Below, piece after piece: positions 1-7,139 of a stretch of DNA of 23,101 nt; position 1 is the first letter of the stretch, and each line of letters begins with the position of its first letter. The position numbers and the translations under genes are program-made. Below the pieces are notes generated by a model, which was not told the origin of the DNA, ran no database searches, and saw only the letters and a list, made by a program, of their open reading frames with translations. This DNA comes from JBBDNC01 sp040877875 (GTDB taxonomy: Bacteria > Bacteroidota > Rhodothermia > Balneolales > Balneolaceae), in the NCBI GenBank assembly GCA_040877875.1, contig JBBDNC010000097.1, forward strand, positions 1 through 23,101, in the 5' to 3' direction.

Positions 1-24
1 TAAAATTTCGATAACGCAAAGATT

Positions 25-54
25 GGGCAAAAGACCGGGTTTTGCAAAGCCTTC
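25..54 (-). repeat. IS-end-like repeat, left copy
   Basis: On the minus strand this reads GAAGGCTTTGCAAAACC followed by CGGTCTTTTGCCC, running outward to the window edge. Related copies occur at 4658-4687 and 23051-23080. The core GGCTTTGCAAAACC is close to palindromic. It cuts the serine-hydrolase remnant right after a conserved V-T-G, so it looks like the end of an inserted element. No transposase is visible, so calling it a terminal inverted repeat is inference. Confidence 0.45.
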
Positions 55-238
55 CCGTAACAATTTCAATTAAAGCTTCTAGCAATCCGAAAGCGCCATG
101 TGAGTGTGCACGATCTGTTCCCGGTTCAAAGATTAACTCTTGAGAAAGCAACCGATTAATTGCTGCTTCCCTATCAATCCAGGCAAGATCAGGATCCCAG
201 TCTTTATCTGTATGGAAAAAATCCGGTAGTCCCGATTG
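53..238 (-). pseudogene. Serine hydrolase (CubicO/class C beta-lactamase-like) fragment
   Basis: One open frame on the minus strand encodes about 62 residues. It starts with SGLPDFF, the 'H-T-S-G-L-P-D' region that follows the catalytic SxxK segment in this family. It continues through FEPGTDRAHSHGAFGLL, equivalent to the usual F-x-P-G-T-x-x-x-Y-S-N-x-G-F-x-L-L, and ends at IEIVTG. The Tyr of the Y-S-N catalytic motif is His here (A-H-S-H), so the piece would probably be inactive even if translated. The SxxK part and the C-terminal half are missing; a stop (TGA) lies two codons upstream of the fragment and the repeat at 25-54 begins where homology ends. It has no start codon or ribosome binding site. 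I read it as a dead remnant truncated by an element insertion. Confidence 0.7.
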
Positions 239-254
239 ACCCGTTCAAAGATGG

Positions 255-499
255 TTAATGGTAATTGAACTTTTCCCTTCGCGGCCCCTGGCTCTCGTCT
301 TCATAGATCAGCCTCACACTTGAGCCGGTGCCATCACTGTTTAGGGGAGGCCCTACAACCGGATACGGATACCCGGCCGGGAAGTTTGATTGATGTATAA
401 TTTGGTATCGGCTCCATTTTGTGAAACGGCCAGATCCACCCTCCCGTCGCCGTTAAAGTCACTCAAAACGGCGCCCCGTTGTTTTCCGTACACTTCAAT
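255..499 (-). pseudogene. FG-GAP/VCBS-ASPIC (CRTAC1-type) protein fragment, frameshifted
   Basis: On the minus strand one frame reads VYGKQRGAVLSDFNGDGRVD and then LAVSQNG, a calcium-binding FG-GAP/VCBS repeat (D-x-N-G-D-G). It runs to a TAG at 353-355. A shifted frame continues directly with VVGPPLNSDGTGSSVRLIYE and GPRRE, which matches the start of an ASPIC/UnbV domain, then stops at TAA 255-257. The two halves join at exactly the point where the family joins them (R-x-R-L then G-P-P), so a single-base change probably broke the gene. No start, signal peptide or further repeats are present. Intact members are large exported repeat proteins; here only a C-terminal scrap remains. Confidence 0.65.
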
Positions 500-555
500 G
501 TTTAAACCCATAACCAATTTTAATTTTTTAAAAACTCTCTATTTTAAAGGAAAGA

Positions 556-654
556 ATGTATTTTGTCTCTTACACAAGCGAACTGAAACCTCCGGTTTGT
601 CGTGATGGAGTTGGATTAAACGGGGACGGGGTGCCTGATTTTTCCGTAGATTAA
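556..654 (+). pseudogene. Short FG-GAP-like C-terminal remnant
   Basis: A 32-codon frame begins with ATG at 556, five bases after AAAGGA, and ends in DGVGLNGDGVPDFSVD and a TAA stop. The L-N-G-D-G-x-P-D-F part is the calcium-binding loop of FG-GAP/VCBS repeats, here at an extreme C-terminus. It lies next to the minus-strand FG-GAP remnant but on the other strand, so the two come from different genes or from a rearrangement. Translation as a micro-protein cannot be excluded because of the upstream AAAGGA, but a remnant is more likely. Confidence 0.4.
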
Positions 655-677
655 CTACGAAAAAAAACCTGAAACAT

Positions 678-1409
678 ATGCTAAGGAACTGCTTTCATTC
701 GGTAAATACCCTGGGTATTGGCTTGTTTTTGGGCTTTATGGCGTGCCTGGGTTCCTGCGTTTTACCTCTGCAGGCACAGAATGTCGTCATTGAAGGGACG
801 GTTATATTGGAAAGGCCCCAAACTGCACCGGGAAGGGTCAATATCGGGGGATATCAAAGTTTAACCCCTGGCAGTGCTTCGAGTGAGGCCGGCACCGCTT
901 CGGATCACATCCTTGTTTGGCTAGTGAATAATGATCAGGAAGCTTTGTCTGTGGCTCGGGATACGGCACTTCAGGTACTGGACCAGGTCAACAAGCGATT
1001 CAGGCCCAGGTTAATGGCTGTTCGGGTGGGAGATTCCGTACGCATTCAAAATTCAGATCCGGTTTACCATAATGTTTTCAGTCTTTCGAAGACCAAAAGG
1101 TTTGATGTGGGCCGCCGATCTCCCAAAGATTATGAAGACGTTGAATTTAACAGGGTCGGGTCAGTAGATGTGTTTTGTGATCTTCACTCGAATATGCATG
1201 CCGTGATTCGGGTACTTCCGGAACAAACCGTTCACTGGATAAAACTGGAAGGGAGCGGGAGGTTTCGTTTTGAAGATATTCCAAAAGGTGAATATACTGT
1301 GTATTTTTTTGCGATTGGCAGTTCTGAAGCAAAGATAGAAGTCCCTGCAACCGACGAGATGACGGATATAATAACTCTGGAGACGATCAGGTTGGGTGGC
1401 CGGTTATGA
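678..1409 (+). CDS. Exported cupredoxin-domain protein (methylamine-utilisation-like)
   Basis: A 243-residue protein with an N-terminal signal peptide (hydrophobic about 12-33, likely cleavage near LQAQ). Residues about 98-180 form a plastocyanin-like domain. DQVNKRFRPR is followed by the first probable copper ligand His131 in Y-H-N-V-F, and the second cluster is F-C-D-L-H-S-N-M-H with Cys167, His170 and Met173. A type 1 copper site is therefore predicted. Residues about 193-222 (GRFRFEDIPKGEYTVYFF) look like a carboxypeptidase-regulatory-like beta-sandwich. Proteins of this layout are often labelled 'methylamine utilisation protein' although no methylamine genes are nearby. The stop overlaps the start of the sensor kinase by 4 bp (ATGA), so the two are probably translationally coupled. 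No strong Shine-Dalgarno precedes the start. Substrate or redox partner is unknown. Confidence 0.82.
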   Translation: MLRNCFHSVNTLGIGLFLGFMACLGSCVLPLQAQNVVIEGTVILERPQTAPGRVNIGGYQSLTPGSASSEAGTASDHILVWLVNNDQEALSVARDTALQVLDQVNKRFRPRLMAVRVGDSVRIQNSDPVYHNVFSLSKTKRFDVGRRSPKDYEDVEFNRVGSVDVFCDLHSNMHAVIRVLPEQTVHWIKLEGSGRFRFEDIPKGEYTVYFFAIGSSEAKIEVPATDEMTDIITLETIRLGGRL

Positions 1410-3193
1410 AGATTCCGGACTTCTCAATTCGATGGAAAATGCTTTCCGGTTTTGTGGGACTGACTCTCATGGTGTTGTTGGTCGTACTCTATTCGGTGAG
1501 CCGGATACTGGATAATCGTATCCGTGAGGAGATCAATGAAAATTTTCGTGAGGCCGGTAAAATCTTCGAACAATTGCAGGATATCCGTTATCGCCAGCTT
1601 CGTCAGACTGCGACGCTGGTAGCGGATATCCCCTACATGAAGGCCGCCATTTCTACGGGTGACGTGAATACGGTGAATAATCAAATCAAGCAGGAACTGG
1701 TACAGCTCCTGCATTTTGATCCTTTGATTTCAGATACTCTCTCCTCAGGATTGTTTTCTCCCAGTGTGGATTCACTGGGTTTGGTCATGGTGTTTGATCG
1801 AAATGGAATTCCTCTCGGCCAGTTGGCCAATTCTCCGCTCCCCGATCCTTCTCTGGCAGATACGCCGGGGGTGCAAACCGCTCTGGAAGGACGTATATCA
1901 CATCAGTCCTATATTTGGAAACAGGGTAATAGTTACTACAATGTGATTACCCTTCCCGTTATCCTGCGTGATCAGATCATTGGCGCACTTTCGCTCGGTT
2001 ATCCGATTCGCAATTTTGAAGCGGACCTTCTGGCCCGGCTAATTGAATATGAAGTATCCTATTTTGTAGACAATAAACTGCTGGCTACATCTATTGAATC
2101 GTTGTCGGAACAAGACCGAAGAGATCTTACCAGGGATATACAGAACACCTTGTTTGATGATCAGGATATGCAGGAGGGGACCACTCTGGAACTGGATTTA
2201 CAAGAACAACAATGGCTTGTCTATGTATTGCCTATGGGTAGAACCGGCCGGGACGAAGCAGGGATCACCGGATATTATACGGTTGCACAGTCATTAACCA
2301 AAGCCCTCGAACCCCTCTATGAATTGCAGCGGGTCATCTATCTGATCGGATTGGGAGGAATCCTGATTGCGATTATATTGGGCATCTCATTTACCCATAG
2401 TTTGACCCGGCCCATCCATCTGTTGCTGAAGGGGATTAAACGGATTGAAAATGAGGAATATGATCAGCCTGTTGAGGTGGTGAGCAGAGATGAGTTTGGC
2501 CAGCTTACCCGTACATTTAATAAGCTTGTGGCACATATCCGGGAAAACCTCAGAGAAAAAGAAACACTTCTGGCAGAGATCCATCACCGGGTAAAAAATA
2601 ATTTGGCAGTGATTTCCGGCCTGTTGGAGCTGGAAGCGGATAATACCCAACATGTTCAATCGAAGCGGGTCTTGAAAAATAGTCAGTTACGTATCCGTTC
2701 CATGGCCACCGTTCATGAACTCCTGTACCAGGCCCAGGATCTGAACAAGTTGTCATTCGATGAATTTGTCTCGCAAATGGTCTCTTCCATTACAAAAGTG
2801 TATGCCATGGATCAATCAAATGTAGAGATTAAACTTGACGTGTATGATTCCGAACTCAATGTCAATCAGGCGGTACCTTGTGGTTTAATCATTAATGAAC
2901 TGGTAACGAATGCTTTTAAACATGCTTATCCTGAGGGGTTTTCGGGGGTTATTCATGTTTCTCTCAATGAACAGGATGGAAAGATATTCATACGGGTGAG
3001 GGATGAGGGTATCGGACTCCCGGACGGTTTTAACCTGGGAGAAAGCGAGTCACTCGGTTTTACTCTTATTGAAATTCTGGCCCAACAGATTGAAGCGGAA
3101 ATAAGGGTGAATTCCGAAAATGGAACGGATATTTCGATAGTTTTTGAAAAGAAAGATAAAAAAGGAGCCAACAGTACTCTGAATTTACAGTGA
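1406..3193 (+). CDS. Two-TM sensor histidine kinase, HisKA_2 type, with Cache-like sensor and HAMP
   Basis: A 595-residue membrane kinase. TM1 is at about 13-33, a periplasmic region at about 35-305 has the look of a double-Cache sensor, TM2 is at about 309-331, and HAMP is at about 332-385. The phosphoacceptor block is LLAEIHHRVKNNLAVISGLL (His393/His394), characteristic of the HisKA_2/HWE-related class. The ATPase domain shows the N-box NELVTNAFKHA (Asn497, Asn502) and G1 box DEGIGLPD (Asp533). All motifs look intact. It starts inside the stop of the cupredoxin gene, which suggests that the kinase reads the state of, or acts with, that periplasmic copper protein (inference). No response regulator follows, so its partner must be elsewhere. 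Kinases of this class often act on stand-alone receiver proteins or general stress pathways (family knowledge). Confidence 0.9.
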   Translation: MKIPDFSIRWKMLSGFVGLTLMVLLVVLYSVSRILDNRIREEINENFREAGKIFEQLQDIRYRQLRQTATLVADIPYMKAAISTGDVNTVNNQIKQELVQLLHFDPLISDTLSSGLFSPSVDSLGLVMVFDRNGIPLGQLANSPLPDPSLADTPGVQTALEGRISHQSYIWKQGNSYYNVITLPVILRDQIIGALSLGYPIRNFEADLLARLIEYEVSYFVDNKLLATSIESLSEQDRRDLTRDIQNTLFDDQDMQEGTTLELDLQEQQWLVYVLPMGRTGRDEAGITGYYTVAQSLTKALEPLYELQRVIYLIGLGGILIAIILGISFTHSLTRPIHLLLKGIKRIENEEYDQPVEVVSRDEFGQLTRTFNKLVAHIRENLREKETLLAEIHHRVKNNLAVISGLLELEADNTQHVQSKRVLKNSQLRIRSMATVHELLYQAQDLNKLSFDEFVSQMVSSITKVYAMDQSNVEIKLDVYDSELNVNQAVPCGLIINELVTNAFKHAYPEGFSGVIHVSLNEQDGKIFIRVRDEGIGLPDGFNLGESESLGFTLIEILAQQIEAEIRVNSENGTDISIVFEKKDKKGANSTLNLQ

Positions 3194-3401
3194 GTTACAA
3201 GGCTTCCGGGACGGCATGAAAGCGGTTGGAGAATGGAATTCCATTAAAATCAACGTTTTTAATTTTGAATTCCGGAGCGGGATGGGAAGTTCTATGGATC
3301 CTTTCTGACCGTCAACTGCAGCAGCCCGGGAAGTTGAAGATCAGTACATTGACTTAACCACATCGCATGGTTGATATGACTCTGATTAAATAATCTGGCT
3401 T

Positions 3402-4574
3402 ATGAAAAATCATATATTTATTGTTTTAATTACAGGATTATGGATCACAGGCCTGGCAATTCCTGCCCACGGCCAAATTGGGTTTGGCGGACTTGCTGAA
3501 TTCGAGATCAGAAAGGGAGGGCCGGATTCCGATCCGACGATTAACCAGACACCGAATGACAAGTGGCTGGTATATGTTCCGTCGATCCGGCTTTTCGTCA
3601 ATGCCCCGATATCGGACGAGTGGGTTGTTTCGGGGGCTTTGCAAACCGATTACTATGCCGGATATCGCAGCGACCTCTTTTTTTCTTCCTTTAATATCAA
3701 TTGGATGCCTTCCGAGCGGTTGAAGTTTACCGCGGGCCGTTTTGCAACGCCTTTTGGCCGTTATGATGAATTGTTGCTCTCTTCCGAGAATCCATTTGTC
3801 CATATGCCCCTGTCGCATGTTTGGAATATGCCTGTGGATCGGAAAAGAGGGTACGTTTTTTCAGCCACTTCCTATGACGGGGTTCCCGGCCAGTCTATGG
3901 TCTACAGGCGGCTTTATTCCCAGGGACTGATGATGAGCGGTACAACAGAGGAAGAGACTTTACAATATCAACTTTCCGCTGCATTGACCAGTGTATCCAG
4001 TTATACGGATATCGGGGAACAGAATCGCCCGGCACTAATAGGACGCCTGGTCTGGCGGCCCGTGATTTGGAATAAGATCGGCTTCTCCCTGGCGAATGGA
4101 CCCTATATGGTCGACGACCCCATCAATGATATATTGTCCGATGAAAAAAGAGCCGGATATCTGCAGACGATCGTGACGGCCTACACTGAATTTTCCTATC
4201 GATATTACCAATTGCTGTTCCAGTATACCTTTAATCGCTGGGATTCTCCGTGGATTGACCCGGAAGGGGAACTCGTTGAAGATGATATTGTGAATGATGT
4301 TGCACATTATATGGGTCAGTTTAAAATGCGCTTCCCCTTTTGGGTAGGAGGGTATGGAGCCGTTCGGTTTGAAAAATATCTTCCTAAAGAAATCACTTTG
4401 CGCTCAGTCGGCATTACCGGACAACCGACTCCCGACAAACACCGTTTTGAATTTGTTCTGGGTTATCAGGTTCACCGAAATATTGTGTTAAAGGCTTCTT
4501 ACCTGCTTTCAAGGAATGAAAGGGAGGAATTGAAGGATGATGTGTTTGCCGTTCAAATCAGTGCTGGCTTTTAA
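3402..4574 (+). CDS. Outer-membrane beta-barrel (porin-like) protein
   Basis: A 390-residue protein with a clear signal peptide (MKNHIFIVLITGLWITGLAI, cleavage near A-H-G). The rest is alternating, aromatic-rich beta strands typical of an outer-membrane barrel, for example FFSSFNINWMPSERLKFTAG followed by RFATPFGRYDE. It ends in V-F-A-V-Q-I-S-A-G-F, with the C-terminal Phe often seen on barrels. The A-G-R-F-x-x-P-F-G-R segment resembles porins whose strands are followed by a 'G-R-x-x-x-P-F-G' loop. It lies 208 bp after the kinase on the same strand. The gap has no gene, so a separate promoter is possible. The neighbourhood suggests it belongs to the cupredoxin-kinase module. Transport substrate is unknown. 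Confidence 0.75.
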   Translation: MKNHIFIVLITGLWITGLAIPAHGQIGFGGLAEFEIRKGGPDSDPTINQTPNDKWLVYVPSIRLFVNAPISDEWVVSGALQTDYYAGYRSDLFFSSFNINWMPSERLKFTAGRFATPFGRYDELLLSSENPFVHMPLSHVWNMPVDRKRGYVFSATSYDGVPGQSMVYRRLYSQGLMMSGTTEEETLQYQLSAALTSVSSYTDIGEQNRPALIGRLVWRPVIWNKIGFSLANGPYMVDDPINDILSDEKRAGYLQTIVTAYTEFSYRYYQLLFQYTFNRWDSPWIDPEGELVEDDIVNDVAHYMGQFKMRFPFWVGGYGAVRFEKYLPKEITLRSVGITGQPTPDKHRFEFVLGYQVHRNIVLKASYLLSRNEREELKDDVFAVQISAGF

Positions 4575-4657
4575 AGAGAGCGTGAGGTGGATGGAAATTT
4601 TTATTATCAGGGGAATCTGCTTCAATTGACAGGTGAATTTTTGGATGAATCTTTTAC

Positions 4658-4687
4658 GGGTCAAAAAGACGGTTTTTCAAAGCCTTC
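4658..4687 (-). repeat. IS-end-like repeat, internal copy
   Basis: The minus strand reads GAAGGCTTTGAAAAACC then GTCTTTTTGACCC. It matches the left-edge copy over its whole 30 bases except for scattered changes and a 2-base gap, and the right-edge copy over the first 17 bases. It stands alone between genes with no transposase, so it could be a solo element end or a short dispersed repeat. Confidence 0.45.
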
Positions 4688-4965
4688 TCCTAATAAATAA
4701 CCTCTTTTTTATCAAGAAAACTTTTTAACAGATTTTATCGAGAAGTGACCGTTTGTTAATCCATATTTATATGAACGAAAAATATTGAATCTATACACTA
4801 AAAATAAAAGTATCTGAAAAATTACATCATTTTGAGTTAAATTTAGCAGGGTTTTGAATGTATTAACTTTTGTTAATAATATAATCGGATACAGGTATCT
4901 GAAATATCTTATTATTATAAAGAATAAAATTATTCAAAAAGCTTTTATAAAATTATCGAATGTTT

Positions 4966-4973
4966 TATATTTG
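4966..4973 (+). promoter_or_regulatory. Putative Bacteroidota-type -7 promoter element
   Basis: TATATTTG matches the TAnnTTTG consensus known from Bacteroidota primary-sigma promoters and lies about 46 bases before the ATG at 5020. A convincing -33 TTG box at the right distance is not evident, so this is a tentative call. Confidence 0.35.
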
Positions 4974-5019
4974 GTTATGATTCAAACAATTAAGAAGTAA
5001 TGATTAAAAGTTGGATAAA

Positions 5020-5271
5020 ATGGATATAAAATTTGTAAATCGATCACAGATAAAATCTAGTAAAAGAAGGTCTTCAAAATTCAAACCTCTAATGGAAGCT
5101 CTGGATAAGCTTGAGCCGGGTGGAGATGCTGTAGAAGTATCGTATTCGAACGACAAGAGTGTCAATTCCATGCGAACGGCTGTATATCAGTATAATCAGG
5201 AAAACAATGTAAAGATTAAAAGCGGAAAGGATGCCGCCAATAAAAAAATCTATTTTTATCGGCAGAAATAA
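5020..5271 (+). CDS. Small basic protein of unknown function
   Basis: I do not recognise this family. The ATG at 5020 gives 83 residues (MDIKFVNRSQIKSSKRRSSK...). An in-frame TTG at 5011 would add three residues, but ATG is preferred. It is rich in Lys/Arg at the N-terminus and has an amphipathic middle with LEPGGDAVEV. The C-terminus (SVNSMRTAVYQYNQENNVKI then KIYFYRQK) reads like helix followed by beta strands. Charge and size suggest a nucleic-acid-binding or regulatory role, but this is inference only. It has its own AT-rich promoter region and a strong terminator right after it, so it is probably a single-gene, well-expressed transcript. Confidence 0.7.
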   Translation: MDIKFVNRSQIKSSKRRSSKFKPLMEALDKLEPGGDAVEVSYSNDKSVNSMRTAVYQYNQENNVKIKSGKDAANKKIYFYRQK

Positions 5272-5294
5272 ATCTTGCCCATGTACAGGAATTT

Positions 5295-5334
5295 AAAAAC
5301 CGTTCCGTCAGATGATTGACAGAACGGTTTTTTT
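5295..5334 (+). terminator. Rho-independent terminator of the small basic protein gene
   Basis: Perfect arms AAACCGTTC (5297-5305) and GAACGGTTT (5322-5330) are extended inward by GTCA/TGAC across one C-A mismatch, with a 6-base loop and a run of T after the stem. It lies 25 bases after the stop at 5271. Confidence 0.88.
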
Positions 5335-5427
5335 ATGGATATTTTCTACCGTTCGGTTTCAATGGCAGCCACAACGGGTTGAATCTATCTGACCGTCCGT
5401 TTCAAATGAAGGGTTCAGGTTGAAATC

Positions 5428-5456
5428 TAACCGGGAAAAGTAAGGTTCCCCGGTTA
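5428..5456 (-). terminator. Possible weak hairpin downstream of glpD
   Basis: Arms TAACCGGG and CCCGGTTA with a 13-base loop lie about 50 bases past the glpD stop. The T-run is poor on the minus strand, so factor-independent termination is uncertain. Confidence 0.3.
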
Positions 5457-5505
5457 AGTTGAATCCCCTGATGCCTCATCGTATCTATCAAATCTTAATT
5501 CTGTC

Positions 5506-7122
5506 TCAATTCGAATTATCGGATTCCGGGGAGTGAAATGAATTCCAGGATTCATCCAAAAGATAACCTTGTGCAAGCTTTTGATACTCGTTCACCTGAT
5601 GGATCTGCCAGGTTTTGGAATAACCAAGTTCCTCTGCCATAATCCGGGCAACCCGCGGGGCAATTTCCATACTTTCCCGTGCATTCAGTAAAATGGAACG
5701 GGTTCTGCGGCTTAAGACATCTTCTACGGTGCGGGCCATTTCATTTCGGACAGCCCAGCGTACTTCGCCCGCACCGCAGGCAAGATCGGGATGAAATCTG
5801 GCGGATCCATTTTTACCGCCCGAAAGTTTTTTGATTGATTCTGCATCGGAACCGTACATCCGGTATGGGTCTTCCTCGTTCGGATCAGAGGTCCATCCGT
5901 GTATATTTAAATTTTCAGTGATCGATTTTCTTTCAGAGAGATTGCCGATTTTAATCGCCTGGTCAATCGTCTCTTGGCCCATCTTCCGGTAGGTAGTCCA
6001 TTTGCCACCGGTGATAGTGACCAGTCCGGAAGGGTCGACAATCAGTGTATGATCACGGGAGATGGATTTTGTACTTTTTTTCCCTTTTTCTTCGACCACA
6101 AGAGGCCTTAATCCTGTAAAGATGCTTTTCACATCCGACGCAACCGGATCATGGGCAAGGTATTTTGCACAATGGCTTAAAAGAAATTCGATTTCCTTTT
6201 CGGTTGCCCGGGGTTCGAGGGATGCATTCGGGACAGGCGTATCGGTCGTTCCTATCAATACCTTGTTGTGCCAGGGGACGGCAAACAGAACACGACCGTC
6301 TTCAGTTTTTGGAATCATAATCGCACTTTTGCCCGGATGGAATTTTTTGTCCAGCATGATATGGACTCCCTGACTGACCTGGATAATCGGCTCGGTGTCC
6401 GGATTATTCATTCGGCGGACCGAATCAGTGAAGACCCCGGTGGCGTTGATAATTACTTTTGCTTTGACATCGAATTTCTCGCCTGTTTCCTGGTCTTCGG
6501 CTTTTACCCCGCTAACTCTTTCCCCCTCATGGATAAATCCTGAAACCCGGGTATAATTGAGAGCAGTCCCTCCATGATCAAAAACGGTTTGCATCAGGTT
6601 GATGGCTAGACGGGAGTCGTCAAATTGTCCGTCGTGGTATAAAACTCCTCCCTTCAGATTCCGGGGTTCAAGGGTAGGAAGATGCTTCAGGGTCTGTTTT
6701 CTGGAGAGCCATCTGGAATTTCCAAAGCCCCTTTTTCCGGCCAGCCAATCATACATTTTTAAACCGATTCCGTAATACGGTTTTTCCCACCAGTGATAAT
6801 TGGGGACAACAAACGTTTGATTCGTTACCAGGTGAGGTGCGTTTTGTATTAAGAGGCCCCTCTCTTTCAGGGCTTCCAAAACCAGGGAAATATTTCCCTG
6901 CCTGAGGTATCGTACTCCCCCGTGTACAAGCTTCGTGCTTCTGCTGGAAGTACCCTTGGCGAAATCGTGCTGTTCCAGCAGTAGGGTCTTGAAGCCCCGG
7001 GAGGCTGCATCAACAGCACAACCCAGTCCGGTGGCTCCTCCACCGATGATGACGATATCCCAGATATTTTTTTCCTTGTCAGGATCCCGTAGCAGAGAGG
7101 TGATGATTGCGTTTCGATCCAC
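5506..7122 (-). CDS. glpD: Glycerol-3-phosphate dehydrogenase (FAD-dependent)
   Basis: A 538-residue enzyme that oxidises sn-glycerol 3-phosphate to dihydroxyacetone phosphate and passes electrons to quinone at the inner membrane. The N-terminal FAD-binding motif is DIVIIGGGATGLG (residues 22-34), followed by the family signature TSSRSTKLVHGGVRYLRQG. The substrate/FAD barrel includes ATGVFTDSVR and GTTDTP, and TGGKWTTYRKM is the late GlpD hallmark. A C-terminal DAO_C-type helical domain follows (CGAGEVRWAVRNEMARTVED). The only suitable start is GTG at 7122; no Shine-Dalgarno is seen. It follows glpK by 17 bp, so the two form an operon. Length and motifs are complete. Confidence 0.96.
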   Translation of the reverse strand: MDRNAIITSLLRDPDKEKNIWDIVIIGGGATGLGCAVDAASRGFKTLLLEQHDFAKGTSSRSTKLVHGGVRYLRQGNISLVLEALKERGLLIQNAPHLVTNQTFVVPNYHWWEKPYYGIGLKMYDWLAGKRGFGNSRWLSRKQTLKHLPTLEPRNLKGGVLYHDGQFDDSRLAINLMQTVFDHGGTALNYTRVSGFIHEGERVSGVKAEDQETGEKFDVKAKVIINATGVFTDSVRRMNNPDTEPIIQVSQGVHIMLDKKFHPGKSAIMIPKTEDGRVLFAVPWHNKVLIGTTDTPVPNASLEPRATEKEIEFLLSHCAKYLAHDPVASDVKSIFTGLRPLVVEEKGKKSTKSISRDHTLIVDPSGLVTITGGKWTTYRKMGQETIDQAIKIGNLSERKSITENLNIHGWTSDPNEEDPYRMYGSDAESIKKLSGGKNGSARFHPDLACGAGEVRWAVRNEMARTVEDVLSRRTRSILLNARESMEIAPRVARIMAEELGYSKTWQIHQVNEYQKLAQGYLLDESWNSFHSPESDNSN

Positions 7123-7139
7123 AGTTATTTATTTAATCT

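Larger units (their letters stand above)
4575..5019. other. Intergenic AT-rich leader with repeats
   Basis: About 445 bases without a gene. From about 4690 it becomes very AT-rich compared with neighbours. It holds a copy of the window-edge repeat (4658-4687), a direct repeat GTATCTGAAA at 4810-4819 and 4895-4904 (85 bp apart), a perfect inverted repeat TATTAAC-tttt-GTTAATA at 4861-4878, and a small palindrome GATAC-AG-GTATC at 4888-4899. This looks like a regulatory or protein-binding region for the small gene that follows. Confidence 0.5.

Noticed and set aside
390..605. A 71-codon plus-strand frame with an ATG start
   Set aside because: It runs opposite the FG-GAP/ASPIC remnant, whose minus-strand reading gives recognisable family sequence; the plus-strand product looks like nothing known.
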